Of a stretch of 64,000 nt of DNA, positions 44,590 through 53,618 are shown piece after piece. The notes beneath the pieces are model-generated. The model made no database searches. It was not told the origin of the DNA and saw nothing but the letters and a program-made list of their open reading frames with translations. The stretch spans positions 1 to 64,000 of the forward strand of contig JAGNZK010000011.1 of the NCBI GenBank assembly GCA_017984435.1, given 5' to 3'. Positions within the stretch are counted from its first letter, which is position 1. Every line of letters starts with the position of its first letter. Origin of the DNA: Nitrosomonas sp. (GTDB taxonomy: Bacteria; Pseudomonadota; Gammaproteobacteria; Burkholderiales; Nitrosomonadaceae). A program made the translations under genes and the position numbers.

Positions 44590-46983
44590 ATGAATACATC
44601 ATCGCTCAAACACATTGAATTACCGATCGAAGGCATGACATGCGCTGCCTGTGCGGCACGCATAGAAAAGAATCTGAACAAGCTTTCCGGTGTCCAGGCG
44701 GTTGTTAATTTCGCCAATGAAAAAGCCCATGTCAATTATGATGCAAGCCAAGTCAAAACGGACACGTTGATCGGTACCATCGAAAAAGCCGGTTTTCATA
44801 TTGCGCCGCGCTCTGTGCAACTGCAATTGCACAAAATGACGTGTGCGGCTTGTGCCGGGCATATCGAAAAAGCGCTGAATAAATTGCCCGGTGTCACAGC
44901 CAGTGTCAATGTTGCAACTGAAACGGCTAAGGTCAACTTCATACCGGGCTTGGTCACAACCGGCAACTTGATTGATGCCGTAATCAACGCGGGCTATGAC
45001 GCCAGTGAAATCAGCGAATCCAACCATGCGGAAGAAAAGGCGCGGCGTCTGGCGGCTTATCAAGCTGAGTTACGTTTATTCTGGATTTCATCCGCCCTCA
45101 CCTTGCCACTGGTGCTGCAAATGGGCGCTATGTTTTCCGGTCATGATATGGATATGCTGCCCCGCTGGTTGCAATGGTTATTGGCAACTCCGGTACAATT
45201 CTGGATTGGACGGCGTTTTTATATCGGGGGCTGGCATGCCCTGCGCAGCGGCGGCGCCAATATGGATGTACTGGTGGCATTAGGCACCAGCATGGCTTAT
45301 GGCTTCAGCGCCGTGGTTACCGCATTCGCACTGGATCAGCATGTTTATTTCGAGGCCAGTGCAGCCATCATCACACTTGTTCTGTTGGGCAAGTTGATGG
45401 AAGCGCGCGCCAAAGGAAAAACTTCTGAAGCCATCGAAGCGCTGATCAGATTGCAACCCAAAACCGCCCGCATTGAGCGCAATGGAGAAATCGTCGAAGT
45501 ACCGGCGAGTAGTTTACAAGTCGACGATATTTTCATCGTGCGTCCAGGTGAGAATCTACCGGTCGATGGCGTCGTTATTGAAGGCACGTCCAGTGTCAAT
45601 GAATCGATGTTGACCGGTGAAAGCTTGCCCGTTAGCAAACAAACTGGTGCAAAAGTCTTTGCCGCCACGCTGAACCAGCAAGGCTTGCTCAAATGCCGCG
45701 CAACCGGCGTGGGTGAACATACCCAACTCGCTGCCATTATTCACCTCGTTGAAGAGGCACAAGGCTCCAAAGCACCGATTCAACGCATGGCAGACACTAT
45801 TTCAGGGATATTCGTCCCCATCGTTGTAGCGATCAGTATCTTAACCTTTGGAATTACCGGGTGGCTCACGGGTGACTTTGTTGCTGCGCTCATCAATGCC
45901 GTCGCGGTATTGGTCATCGCCTGCCCTTGCGCATTGGGATTGGCCACACCGACCGCCATCATGGTCGGTACCGGGCGCGGTGCGCAAGTCGGTGTGCTGG
46001 TCAAAAATGCAGCGGCGTTGGAACACGCCGAGAAAATTCAAACTGTCATTGTCGACAAAACCGGTACGCTCACCGAAGGCAAGCCGGAAGTCACCGACAT
46101 TGTTCCCATTGAGTCCAGGAGTACACAGGATTTACTACAAATTGCAGCTTCCCTGGAACAAGGATCCGAACACCCGCTGGCCCGGGCGGTTCTAGATAGT
46201 GCACAGAAAATGCAATTGTCACTTCAACCCATACATGATTTTTCCGCCATCGTCGGCAGCGGCATCACAGCCCGCATGAATGGCACGCAATATCTGCTGG
46301 GTTCACCCAAATTTTTAACCCAACAAGGTATTATTGTGGATGAACAGCAAATTGCCGCTTTGCAAAGAGAAGGAAAAACCGTCATCGGCGTTGCGTCCAT
46401 TGCGAATGACACTTCCAAAGTGCTCGGCTACCTGGCCATTGCAGATCGCCTACGGGACACTTCCCGCAAAGCAATTGAACGCCTGCAAGCGATGGGTATC
46501 GAAGTGGTCATGCTAACCGGTGACAATACCGTAACTGCCGCAGCGATTGCCAAGCAGACGGGCATAACGCAATATCGCGCCGAAGTCTTGCCGCAGGATA
46601 AAGCTGCTGAAGTCATGAAGCTGAAAGCCAGTGGCAAATTTACCGCCATGATTGGCGACGGCATCAACGATGCGCCGGCCCTGGCAGCCGCGGATGTCAG
46701 TTTTGCCATCGGCGCCGGTTCGGATGTGGCCATTGAAGCGGCTGATATCACCTTGATACGTAATGATCTGATGAGTGTGGCCGATGCTATTTCCCTGTCA
46801 CGTGCCACACTCAGGAAAATCCGTCAGAATCTGTTCTTTGCCTTTGTCTATAATACCCTGGGTATTCCATTGGCAGCCATGGGCATGCTCAATCCGGTGA
46901 TTGCCGGTGCCGCCATGGCGATGAGCTCAGTTTCCGTGGTCAGCAATTCATTACTATTGAAACGCTGGCAGGCAAATCACTAA
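44590..46983 (+). CDS. copA: Copper-translocating P-type ATPase (CopA-like)
   Basis: 797 residues. Two N-terminal heavy-metal domains carry [13 protein letters not shown] (C18, C21) and [13 protein letters not shown]. Eight membrane spans follow the P1B pattern, with the CPC ion site at residues 445–447 in [15 protein letters not shown]. The phosphorylated aspartate is D489 in [13 protein letters not shown], the ATP-binding histidine is in GSEHPLARA, and [17 protein letters not shown] closes the hinge. CAAC plus CPC points to Cu(I) export. It is followed 20 bp later by a separate heavy-metal-domain protein. Copper control matters in ammonia oxidisers, which use copper enzymes. Confidence 0.96.
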   Translation: MNTSSLKHIELPIEGMTCAACAARIEKNLNKLSGVQAVVNFANEKAHVNYDASQVKTDTLIGTIEKAGFHIAPRSVQLQLHKMTCAACAGHIEKALNKLPGVTASVNVATETAKVNFIPGLVTTGNLIDAVINAGYDASEISESNHAEEKARRLAAYQAELRLFWISSALTLPLVLQMGAMFSGHDMDMLPRWLQWLLATPVQFWIGRRFYIGGWHALRSGGANMDVLVALGTSMAYGFSAVVTAFALDQHVYFEASAAIITLVLLGKLMEARAKGKTSEAIEALIRLQPKTARIERNGEIVEVPASSLQVDDIFIVRPGENLPVDGVVIEGTSSVNESMLTGESLPVSKQTGAKVFAATLNQQGLLKCRATGVGEHTQLAAIIHLVEEAQGSKAPIQRMADTISGIFVPIVVAISILTFGITGWLTGDFVAALINAVAVLVIACPCALGLATPTAIMVGTGRGAQVGVLVKNAAALEHAEKIQTVIVDKTGTLTEGKPEVTDIVPIESRSTQDLLQIAASLEQGSEHPLARAVLDSAQKMQLSLQPIHDFSAIVGSGITARMNGTQYLLGSPKFLTQQGIIVDEQQIAALQREGKTVIGVASIANDTSKVLGYLAIADRLRDTSRKAIERLQAMGIEVVMLTGDNTVTAAAIAKQTGITQYRAEVLPQDKAAEVMKLKASGKFTAMIGDGINDAPALAAADVSFAIGAGSDVAIEAADITLIRNDLMSVADAISLSRATLRKIRQNLFFAFVYNTLGIPLAAMGMLNPVIAGAAMAMSSVSVVSNSLLLKRWQANH

Positions 46984-47003
46984 ACAATCATATTAAGGAA
47001 ACA

Positions 47004-47225
47004 ATGACAGCAATGCTAACAACCACCATTAAAATCAAAGGCATGACCTGCATGGGCTGCGTCAACAGCGTCAAAATCGTACTCAAGAACGTGACCGGCG
47101 TAACCCAAGTCGATGCTTCTCTCGATCCTCCACAAGCGACTGTGCAGTACGATCAAGCGAGTACGAGCATTGATCTACTCAGAGAAGCGATTATCGACGC
47201 AGGTTTTGAGGTGGTTGATGCGTAG
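47004..47225 (+). CDS. Copper chaperone-like heavy-metal-associated domain protein
   Basis: 73 residues, one HMA domain. The metal site is IKGMTCMGCVNSVKI (CxxC), followed by the typical VTGVTQVDASLDPPQATVQY and IDLLREAIIDAGFEV. AAGGA lies seven bases before the ATG. It is placed directly after copA and probably delivers Cu(I) to it. It is convergent with the manC-type gene at 47241. Confidence 0.93.
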   Translation: MTAMLTTTIKIKGMTCMGCVNSVKIVLKNVTGVTQVDASLDPPQATVQYDQASTSIDLLREAIIDAGFEVVDA

Positions 47226-47240
47226 AAATACTCTGCCTCG

Positions 47241-48680
47241 TCATAGAGTGCGTCCATAAGAATCTTCGAACCTCACAATATCGTCTTCACCAAGATACGC
47301 CCCTGATTGCACTTCTATTAAATGCAGAGGAATTTTTCCAGGATTTTCGAGACGGTGTGGCTTACCCAATGGAATGTAAGTCGATTGATTTTCTGCAAAC
47401 AAAGTTTCTTTATCTTCTACAATCACCTTGGCAGTACCGCTGACGACCACCCAATGCTCCGCCCTATGGTGATGCATCTGCAATGACAGCTTTTCTCCCG
47501 GTTTCACCATGATACGTTTGACCTGAAAACGCTCGCCTTTGTCGATGCCTTCATACCAACCCCAAGGACGATGGATGCGCAGATGTTCGAGATGCTCCTT
47601 GCGACCGTTGGATCCAAGATGCTGTATCGCGGTCTTCAACTGTTGCGTTTTACTCTTGTGCATTACCAATACAGCATCGGCTGTTTCCACCACAATGACA
47701 TCATCGAGACCGATCACGGCAACCAGACGATTTTCCGCGCGAATGTAACTTCGCTGCGTATCCATGATTAGCGTATCTCCGCTGGTAAAGTTGCCGTTCG
47801 CATCCTTGGGAGAAATCTGCCAAAGAGAATCCCAGGAGCCTACGTCGCTCCACCCAAACTGTGCTGGCACAACTACCGCACACTCAGTCGTCTGCATAAT
47901 GGCATAATCAATGGAATCTGATGGACAAGCCATAAATGCATCTTTATCGGGACGAACAAAACCCAAGTCTACGATTCTTTTTAACCAAGCTTCCTGCACA
48001 GCAACGAAAATATTCGGCTTATGTCGTTGTAGTTCTTGCAAAAAACGTTTGGCTGTAAAAACAAACATACCGCTATTCCAGATATAACCGCCTTCCTGTA
48101 GATAAGCCGTGGCGGTTTCCAAGTTAGGTTTCTCATAAAAAGATTGTATTTGATAAGCAGTCAGAGAAGTTTCTGTTGAGAATGCAATAGTTTTACCCAC
48201 TTTAATATAGCCATAGCCAGTTTCCGGTGCATGAGGCACTACACCGAAAGTAACCAGATAGCCCTCGTCGGCGCCTATTATTGCTGTTTCTACAGCTTGC
48301 GCAAAAGCAGTCTGATCATCAATGACATGATCGGCAGGCAACACCAGCATGATGGCATTTTCATCGGTCTGGGCAAGATGAAATGCAGCCAGCGCAATCG
48401 CCGGCGCGGTGTTACGGCCGACTGATTCCAGGTAAATCGCTTCAGGTTTAATGTCGATCGCCTCACATTGTTCTTGAATCAAAAAGCGATGCTCAGAATT
48501 ACACACCAGAATAGGCGCTTGCGCCTTCAATAAAGTAGTTGCCCGCATCAGCGTAGCTTGCAACATGGTTTTTTTACTCACGAGCGGCAGCAGCTGCTTG
48601 GGGTAATTAGCACGCGACAGCGGCCATAACCGGGTGCCGCTGCCACCGGAAAGGATAACGGGATGAATGTTCGAATGCAT
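47241..48680 (-). CDS. Mannose-1-phosphate guanylyltransferase / mannose-6-phosphate isomerase
   Basis: 479 residues, the bifunctional ManC/AlgA type. The N-terminal nucleotidyltransferase has HPVILSGGSGTRLWPLSRA, NYPKQLLPLVSKKTMLQATL and LVLPADHVIDD. The C-terminal cupin isomerase domain has RPWGWYEGIDKGERFQVKRI, LSLQMHHHRAEHWVVVSGT and HRLENPGKIPLHLIEVQSG. It makes GDP-mannose for exopolysaccharide or lipopolysaccharide. It stands alone, with no glycosyltransferases beside it. Confidence 0.96.
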   Translation of the reverse strand: MHSNIHPVILSGGSGTRLWPLSRANYPKQLLPLVSKKTMLQATLMRATTLLKAQAPILVCNSEHRFLIQEQCEAIDIKPEAIYLESVGRNTAPAIALAAFHLAQTDENAIMLVLPADHVIDDQTAFAQAVETAIIGADEGYLVTFGVVPHAPETGYGYIKVGKTIAFSTETSLTAYQIQSFYEKPNLETATAYLQEGGYIWNSGMFVFTAKRFLQELQRHKPNIFVAVQEAWLKRIVDLGFVRPDKDAFMACPSDSIDYAIMQTTECAVVVPAQFGWSDVGSWDSLWQISPKDANGNFTSGDTLIMDTQRSYIRAENRLVAVIGLDDVIVVETADAVLVMHKSKTQQLKTAIQHLGSNGRKEHLEHLRIHRPWGWYEGIDKGERFQVKRIMVKPGEKLSLQMHHHRAEHWVVVSGTAKVIVEDKETLFAENQSTYIPLGKPHRLENPGKIPLHLIEVQSGAYLGEDDIVRFEDSYGRTL

Positions 48681-48814
48681 TTTCTAAGAATACCTTTATT
48701 TAAACCGATCGCGTTAAAAACCACACAATTTCTTCTGCAAACGGATGGTAAACCGATTCCGCATCGCTTGCCAACTTGAAACCATTCATTCCGAATAGCA
48801 AACGAGAAAGCACC

Positions 48815-49663
48815 TTACCTACACTCAACCCACACCGGCTGATGATCTGAAGCATCCGTCACGGAATCACTGCCGTGCGCTTTAAGACAATTCACCAATC
48901 CTTCAGTAATAAAAACGAAATCGAAGCATTCCGGTGCATCGACGAAATCTACCGGATGAATACCAACGGTCGGTGTATGCAGTACGCCAGGATTCAGCAC
49001 AGACCAAGCATCACAAAAATCCGCCGCACCCTCATTAAATGGCGCAAGCATTCGTGCGCGCTCAGATGCCGTGGCAGAAAAATTAAAATCTCCGCAAAGC
49101 AACGCTTGTGCAGGCCGGGGAAAAACTTCAAAGGTTCCACCTTGTTCCGCTTTCAGGAATTTTCGCTGTGACATCGCATAGGCTTCACGATGTAAACGGC
49201 GGATGGCGTCAATCTGAATTTCACGCTGACGTTGTGAATAGTACTCGAGATGTGTAGTCATCACGCGCAGGGGGCCGATAGCCGTTGTCACCACCGCTTC
49301 CACCAATACCCGCTGCATGCTGGGTGTGTCCGGTTCAGCCGACCAGGGCAACAGATGCCGCCACACCTGACCGACGGGTAACCTGGAAAAAATGGCATTA
49401 CCAAAAAGACTGCGACCGCCCTGCCCATCCGGCACATCCGTTGCGATACCGTAAATCGCGGTGTAACCGGGCAATCCAGCGGATAGTTGAGCCACCTGAT
49501 CTTCACCTTGGCTACCAGGTAAACCCGAAAAATTAACCGCAACTTCCTGCAAGCAGATAACATCGAAATCACCCAATTGATGGATAGTTCGGAGAATGCG
49601 TGCAATATCGACTCGCCCGTCCATGCCTCGTCCCCATTGAACATTCCAGCTCAGTAGTTTCAT
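48815..49663 (-). CDS. Endonuclease/exonuclease/phosphatase (EEP) family protein
   Basis: 282 residues from the ATG at 49663, with AAGGAG eight bases upstream. EEP motifs are KLLSWNVQWGRGMDGRVD, DFDVICLQEVAVN, MTTHLEYYSQRQREIQIDAI, ALLCGDFNFSATASE and DASDHQPVWVE, covering the metal-binding Asn, Glu, Asp and His residues. No signal peptide is present. The substrate could be DNA, RNA or a phospho-compound. The gene is divergent from the DUF547 gene. Confidence 0.9.
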   Translation of the reverse strand: MKLLSWNVQWGRGMDGRVDIARILRTIHQLGDFDVICLQEVAVNFSGLPGSQGEDQVAQLSAGLPGYTAIYGIATDVPDGQGGRSLFGNAIFSRLPVGQVWRHLLPWSAEPDTPSMQRVLVEAVVTTAIGPLRVMTTHLEYYSQRQREIQIDAIRRLHREAYAMSQRKFLKAEQGGTFEVFPRPAQALLCGDFNFSATASERARMLAPFNEGAADFCDAWSVLNPGVLHTPTVGIHPVDFVDAPECFDFVFITEGLVNCLKAHGSDSVTDASDHQPVWVECR

Positions 49664-49777
49664 CACCTCCGCTCCTTATGTCCTTTTCATATGATAAGAA
49701 ATCAGCAGTTACTGTATTCTGAACAACGATGAATTCATTATGCAAATAATTCAAGCTGTGAGCAAAGGATTACCCTA

Positions 49778-50617
49778 ATGGCGTTTAAGCGATTATTCCT
49801 GGTATTACTGTTATGCATCACTTCGCATACCGCTTTGGCAACCCGGTTTGATCATGTTATCTGGGATGGGTTGCTACGGGAACATGTTTACATGATTAAC
49901 GAAGGACGAGCCAGTCAAGTGAATTACCATGGATTTGCCATGAATCATGGTCAGCTAATAAAATATTTAGCTCAGCTCTCACAAGTCAAAAAAAGTGATT
50001 TCTCAGATTGGGATAAATCAGAACAACTGGCGTTTTTGATCAATGCATACAACGCATCGACCATCGAAATGATTCTTAGGAGTTATTCATCGATTGCCAA
50101 CTTAAGAGCATTTGCACCCGTCAATTTTCAATGGAAAATCCGGCTAATCTCCATGCTGAAGAATCAACGGGATTTAAACTTCATCTCCCTATTTGGAGAA
50201 ATCCTTTCCTTGAACGATATTGAAAATGACATGATCCGTAAACGAGGAAATTATGACGAACCACGCATCCATTTTGCACTTAATCGGGGATCCATTGGCT
50301 ACCCGGCACTACGCAATCATGCATATACCGGTATGGAACTGGAACAACGATTGGAAACAGCGACACGCGCTTTTTTATCCGATCGATCACGCAACCGATA
50401 TAACGAAGCAGCAGAGAAACTCGAAGTTTCAGAAATTTTTGACTGGTATACCAAAGATTTTGAACGTGGCTGGCAAGGGTGGCTCGGCTTGGCGCAATTC
50501 TTTACCCACTATCGCGATAGCCTTGCCGATACCGCTCGCACACACGAATTATTGACTGCTGAAAATATAGAGATTCAATTTCTTGAATTTAACTGGATGC
50601 TCAACGAGAAACGGTAG
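49778..50617 (+). CDS. DUF547 domain exported protein
   Basis: 279 residues with a signal peptide (LFLVLLLCITSHTALA). The DUF547 core is visible as FLINAYNASTIEMILRSY, FISLFGEILSLNDIENDMIR, PRIHFALNRGSIGYPALRN and VSEIFDWYTKDFERGW. The usual family motif is HFALVCAS; here the cysteine-type position reads ALNRGS, so a catalytic-type Cys is absent. Family function is unknown; the location is periplasmic. Confidence 0.88.
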   Translation: MAFKRLFLVLLLCITSHTALATRFDHVIWDGLLREHVYMINEGRASQVNYHGFAMNHGQLIKYLAQLSQVKKSDFSDWDKSEQLAFLINAYNASTIEMILRSYSSIANLRAFAPVNFQWKIRLISMLKNQRDLNFISLFGEILSLNDIENDMIRKRGNYDEPRIHFALNRGSIGYPALRNHAYTGMELEQRLETATRAFLSDRSRNRYNEAAEKLEVSEIFDWYTKDFERGWQGWLGLAQFFTHYRDSLADTARTHELLTAENIEIQFLEFNWMLNEKR

Positions 50618-50678
50618 CTCAGCGGATCGCCAAAGGGCTACATCTCATCAGACTGTTACGGGATGTCGATCGTCTGAA

Positions 50679-51335
50679 CTACACAATGGTTTCTTTTCTA
50701 CCGCGCACCATGAATCCCAGCAAGCCTAACCCAACTAATAACATTACATAGGTTTCAGGTTCCGGAACAGGAATGATATTGATGTTATCAACATGGAATA
50801 TCCCCGTATTCGAATTCGGATCTGTGTTCACGATCCTGGCAGATGCCAGATTAATCCAGTCGGCGCCCAGAGAGAAAGTCTCGAAATCGATACGGCCATC
50901 GCTGCCGTCAACCACGCCATCCAGCGTGAAAGTGGTAGAAATTGTCGAGGAATCTGCAAAAGTACCAATAACCTGGATCGTTCCTTCTCTGCTCGTAGGA
51001 AATCCGGCCAAGTCAAGCGACGATAACGAGAATAAGCTCGAATCGATTCTGGCAAATATCACATCATAGTGCGCACCCAACACAGTACTACCGTTATATG
51101 CCCAGAATTGTTCACTGCCAATGTGCAGGTGATCCACTTCTTCACTCACAAACCTGAAGCCGCCGCTCGTAACCGATGCAGAGACCTTTTGCGTGTTGAG
51201 CGGAATACCCTTTTCTTCAAAATCGACTCCCGCAGCCGAAGCTGGCTGACTTGCGACGAGTGGCGATACAAAAATTAAACTGCCTAATATAACTTTGTTC
51301 ATTCGGTGAATGAAGCCCCATTTGTTTTTATTCAT
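50679..51335 (-). CDS. PEP-CTERM sorting domain protein
   Basis: 218 residues from the ATG at 51335, which has GGAG eight bases upstream; an earlier ATG at 51362 would add nine residues. It has a signal peptide (VILGSLIFVSPLVASQPASA). The C-terminus holds the complete sorting signal IIPVPEPETYVMLLVGLGLL followed by GFMVRGRK: PEP, hydrophobic span, basic tail. Exosortase should cleave it and anchor or release the protein, usually with exopolysaccharide. The mature body is beta-rich with LDLAGFPTSREGTIQVIGTF. No exosortase gene is in the window. Confidence 0.93.
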   Translation of the reverse strand: MNKNKWGFIHRMNKVILGSLIFVSPLVASQPASAAGVDFEEKGIPLNTQKVSASVTSGGFRFVSEEVDHLHIGSEQFWAYNGSTVLGAHYDVIFARIDSSLFSLSSLDLAGFPTSREGTIQVIGTFADSSTISTTFTLDGVVDGSDGRIDFETFSLGADWINLASARIVNTDPNSNTGIFHVDNINIIPVPEPETYVMLLVGLGLLGFMVRGRKETIV

Positions 51336-51362
51336 TGTTTTTACTCCAAAAATAGCAGTCAT

Positions 51363-51697
51363 TATTGATCCTGCTAACTATCATAAAATTTGTTGATAAA
51401 ACTATAACAACACACTGCATAAATATCGCCAATCTACTTTAACTGTTGCAACAATATAATCCAATAGATCATTACTCCTGATTAATTGGAATTTTTACCT
51501 TGGTCATGAAAGCTTCAGAGGTATTACCACTTTGTTTACCTATCGATCTCAATATATCTTACGTAATTTTTGTGTGATAATCATTTTACCTTCTGGAATT
51601 ACTGGAAAAATTTCAATAACAGAATCAATATATTAATTTTTCTCGCTGATCTCGAAGCAGATTTTCTGAAATTCAACTCAACTTTAAGGTGATAACG
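51363..51697. other. AT-rich intergenic region
   Basis: About 335 bp, strongly AT-rich, between the divergent PEP-CTERM and aquaporin genes. It should hold both promoters and the ribosome binding site (AAGGTG) for the aquaporin. I see no RNA gene, palindrome or coding frame in it. Confidence 0.5.
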
Positions 51698-52402
51698 ATG
51701 ACTCCTTTTCTTGGCGAATTGATTGGTACTTTTATTTTAGTTTTACTGGGTAATGGTGTAGTTGCCAACGTGGTGCTCAACAAATCCAAAGGCAATAATG
51801 CAGGATGGTTAACGATAGCGGCTGGCTGGGGCATTGCCCTTTTCGTCGCGGTTTATGCCGTAGCGGCTGCCAGTGGCGCGCATTTAAACCCTGCGGTCAG
51901 TGTCGGCCTCGCTGCTGCGGGCAAATTTGCGTGGAATGATGTGCCGATTTATGCGCTCGGGCAAATGGCAGGCGCGATGCTGGGTGCATTCATGGTATGG
52001 ATCACTTATCGCCAGCATTTTAATGCAACGACAGATCCCAATATGCAGTTAGCGGCATTCTGTTCAGGACCAGCCATCCGCAGCCCCTTCAACAATATGA
52101 TCACTGAAGCAGTAGGCACCTTCATGCTGGTGTTCGGCATCATGATGATCGTTTCGCCGCACGCAAGCTTGGGCGCGCTGGATGCATTACCGGTCGCTTT
52201 GTTATTGTTTGGTATTGGTTTGTCATTAGGCGGCCCCACCGGTTTTGCGGTTAATCCTGCACGTGATCTGGGCCCGCGCATCATGCATGCCATCCTGCCG
52301 ATGGCCAACAAACGCGATAGCGATTGGGGCTACGCATGGGTTCCCGTAGTCGGTGGCTTCATCGGCGGATTGATTGCCGCTGTGGTTTATTCGGCGTTAT
52401 AA
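51698..52402 (+). CDS. MIP family channel, aquaglyceroporin type
   Basis: 234 residues from the ATG at 51698, which has AAGGTG seven bases upstream; a GTG at 51689 is in frame. Six membrane spans and two NPA loops: GAHLNPAVSVG and GFAVNPARDLGPR. The aspartate directly after the second NPAR is the marker of glycerol-conducting channels (GlpF type), whereas strict water channels usually have serine there. It may pass glycerol, urea or other small solutes. No glycerol kinase is adjacent. Confidence 0.88.
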   Translation: MTPFLGELIGTFILVLLGNGVVANVVLNKSKGNNAGWLTIAAGWGIALFVAVYAVAAASGAHLNPAVSVGLAAAGKFAWNDVPIYALGQMAGAMLGAFMVWITYRQHFNATTDPNMQLAAFCSGPAIRSPFNNMITEAVGTFMLVFGIMMIVSPHASLGALDALPVALLLFGIGLSLGGPTGFAVNPARDLGPRIMHAILPMANKRDSDWGYAWVPVVGGFIGGLIAAVVYSAL

Positions 52403-52412
52403 GATTTTGCCG

Positions 52413-52439
52413 GATTGGGTTAGTCAGACTAACCCAATC
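52413..52439 (+). terminator. Strong hairpin after the aquaglyceroporin gene
   Basis: 12-bp perfect inverted repeat (52413–52424 and 52428–52439) around a 3-nt loop, beginning 10 bp after the channel stop. It is not followed by a T run, so its termination strength is uncertain. It could be an mRNA-stabilising end or an operator. Confidence 0.6.
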
Positions 52440-52530
52440 ATCAGCTATTCGGTTACGAGATTTTTATGATAAGCGTGATTGCGTTTGAGATATGATTTCG
52501 TATTCCGGTCAAACCAAAGGAGATCAGACA

Positions 52531-52743
52531 GTGGCTTATAAGGAATATAAAGTTTTGCATGTTGTTGAAGGAGGATTGGGGACACTTTTTCTGGGTGCAT
52601 CGGGTATTCCGATCAAGCAACTGGAAATCACCCTCAACAAAGAAGCCGCAGCGGGTTGGACGTTAGTATTTCAATTTGTCGAGCAGAAACGTTTTTTGCT
52701 GTTCTGGAAGCGTGAAGCGGTCATTATCACCCTGGCCCGCTGA
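52531..52743 (+). CDS. DUF4177 domain small protein
   Basis: 70 residues from a GTG at 52531, chosen because AAAGGAG lies nine bases upstream. The sequence YKEYKVLHVVEG and LEITLNKEAAAGWTLVFQFV shows the DUF4177 pattern (KVV...E..LN..A..GW.LV). The function is unknown. It is 35 bp upstream of a TM2-domain gene on the same strand. Confidence 0.75.
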   Translation: MAYKEYKVLHVVEGGLGTLFLGASGIPIKQLEITLNKEAAAGWTLVFQFVEQKRFLLFWKREAVIITLAR

Positions 52744-52778
52744 CATTCCATACTTCGTGATCATTTGGACAGAAAAAA

Positions 52779-53162
52779 TTGAAATCCAAGGAAGTTATTC
52801 AGCAAGATGAAGAACGCATCAGGCAGTTGGTGCGTGAATTGCCCGATGACAAAAAGTCATTATTTTTCCAGCAAACAGAAAAAAACCTGAAAGACCCGGA
52901 TACCTACGCAACACTGAATTTCCTGTTTATTGCGGGTCTCCATCATTTTTACCTCGGTAACTGGATTCGCGGCCTGATCAATATCAGCATATTCTTTACC
53001 GGCGTGATTTTTTTATTCACCGGTCTTGCGGCACTTGGCATACTGATACTCATCGCCATCAGCACTATTGAACTGAAAGCCTTATTCAAGGCCCAACTCA
53101 TCGTCCAGGATTACAACAATAACATCATGGAAACGATCTATCGTGAAATAAGCCAGCCATAG
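52779..53162 (+). CDS. TM2-domain membrane protein
   Basis: 127 residues, TTG start. The cytoplasmic N-terminal helix is charged (VIQQDEERIRQLVRELPDDK). The TM2 domain has two membrane helices around GLHHFYLGNWIRGLINISIF and FTGLAALGILILIAISTIEL, with the usual H-x-F-Y-L-G motif. The C-terminal tail is short and polar. The role is unknown. It follows the DUF4177 gene and may be in the same transcript. Confidence 0.78.
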   Translation: MKSKEVIQQDEERIRQLVRELPDDKKSLFFQQTEKNLKDPDTYATLNFLFIAGLHHFYLGNWIRGLINISIFFTGVIFLFTGLAALGILILIAISTIELKALFKAQLIVQDYNNNIMETIYREISQP

Positions 53163-53244
53163 CGATATCCATAAATTGTGGTTTTCAGAATTTACGTGCT
53201 ATTGATAAGGTATCGTTTATAAACATGATATGGTCAAGAGAAAG

Positions 53245-53379
53245 CTACCGATTCCAAATCGGTAGGAGTATTCATATATATTCGTCTATATTCCTTTAAT
53301 CTCTTCGGGTTCAATTCCCCGCCCCTTGGGGTGAAACCTGGTTGAAAACCAGCAGATTGAAGAGCGCGGTTAATACCGC
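53245..53379. repeat. Cluster of short palindromes
   Basis: Four perfect stems in 135 bp: 9 bp at 53245–53253/53257–53265, 4 bp at 53322–53331 (CCCCTTGGGG), 6 bp at 53338–53343/53347–53352 and 5 bp at 53366–53370/53375–53379. Spacing is regular and the region is GC-richer than its surroundings. It could be a folded RNA, a REP-type relic or a repeat boundary; the sequence alone cannot decide. Confidence 0.5.
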
Positions 53380-53445
53380 CGCTACTTGCGACGGGGTGCT
53401 TTATTACAAAAAAGTTTAGTATTAATTTGCAACAAAGTTAAGAAA

Positions 53446-53527
53446 CGATCGAATAACTGTCATTTCGAGCACAGCGAGAAATCTGTATTGTTAATACCAA
53501 AGGTTCCTCACGACGATCGAATGACAA
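53446..53527. repeat. Imperfect inverted repeat, dispersed-repeat-like
   Basis: TGTCATTTCGA at 53458–53468 faces TCGAATGACA at 53517–53526, matching except for one base of length. The interior AGCGAGAAATCTG and GGTTCCTCACGACGATCGA resembles a short repeat that I recall as common in Nitrosomonas-like genomes; that recollection is not checked here. CGATCGAAT also occurs as a direct repeat at both ends. Confidence 0.5.
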
Positions 53528-53618
53528 ATGTAGGTTATTCAGAGGTTTAAAGCAGCCCGCCATAGATCGACCGGATTCCATCCAATCTTCCTGGTCTTGC
53601 TCTGAGTCACACATTGGG

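Larger units (their letters stand above)
53163..53618. other. Hairpin-rich intergenic region, no gene seen
   Basis: 456 bp between two convergent genes. It contains a 9-bp perfect hairpin (53245–53265), a run of three short hairpins between 53322 and 53379, and a 70-bp imperfect inverted repeat at 53446–53527 described separately. No coding frame has convincing composition. A phrase GGGTTCAATTCCC resembles a tRNA T-arm but no tRNA can be folded around it. Confidence 0.5.

Noticed and set aside
53300-53335. Possible tRNA (GGGTTCAATTCCC T-arm look-alike)
   Set aside because: No matching acceptor, D or anticodon arms can be placed around it.
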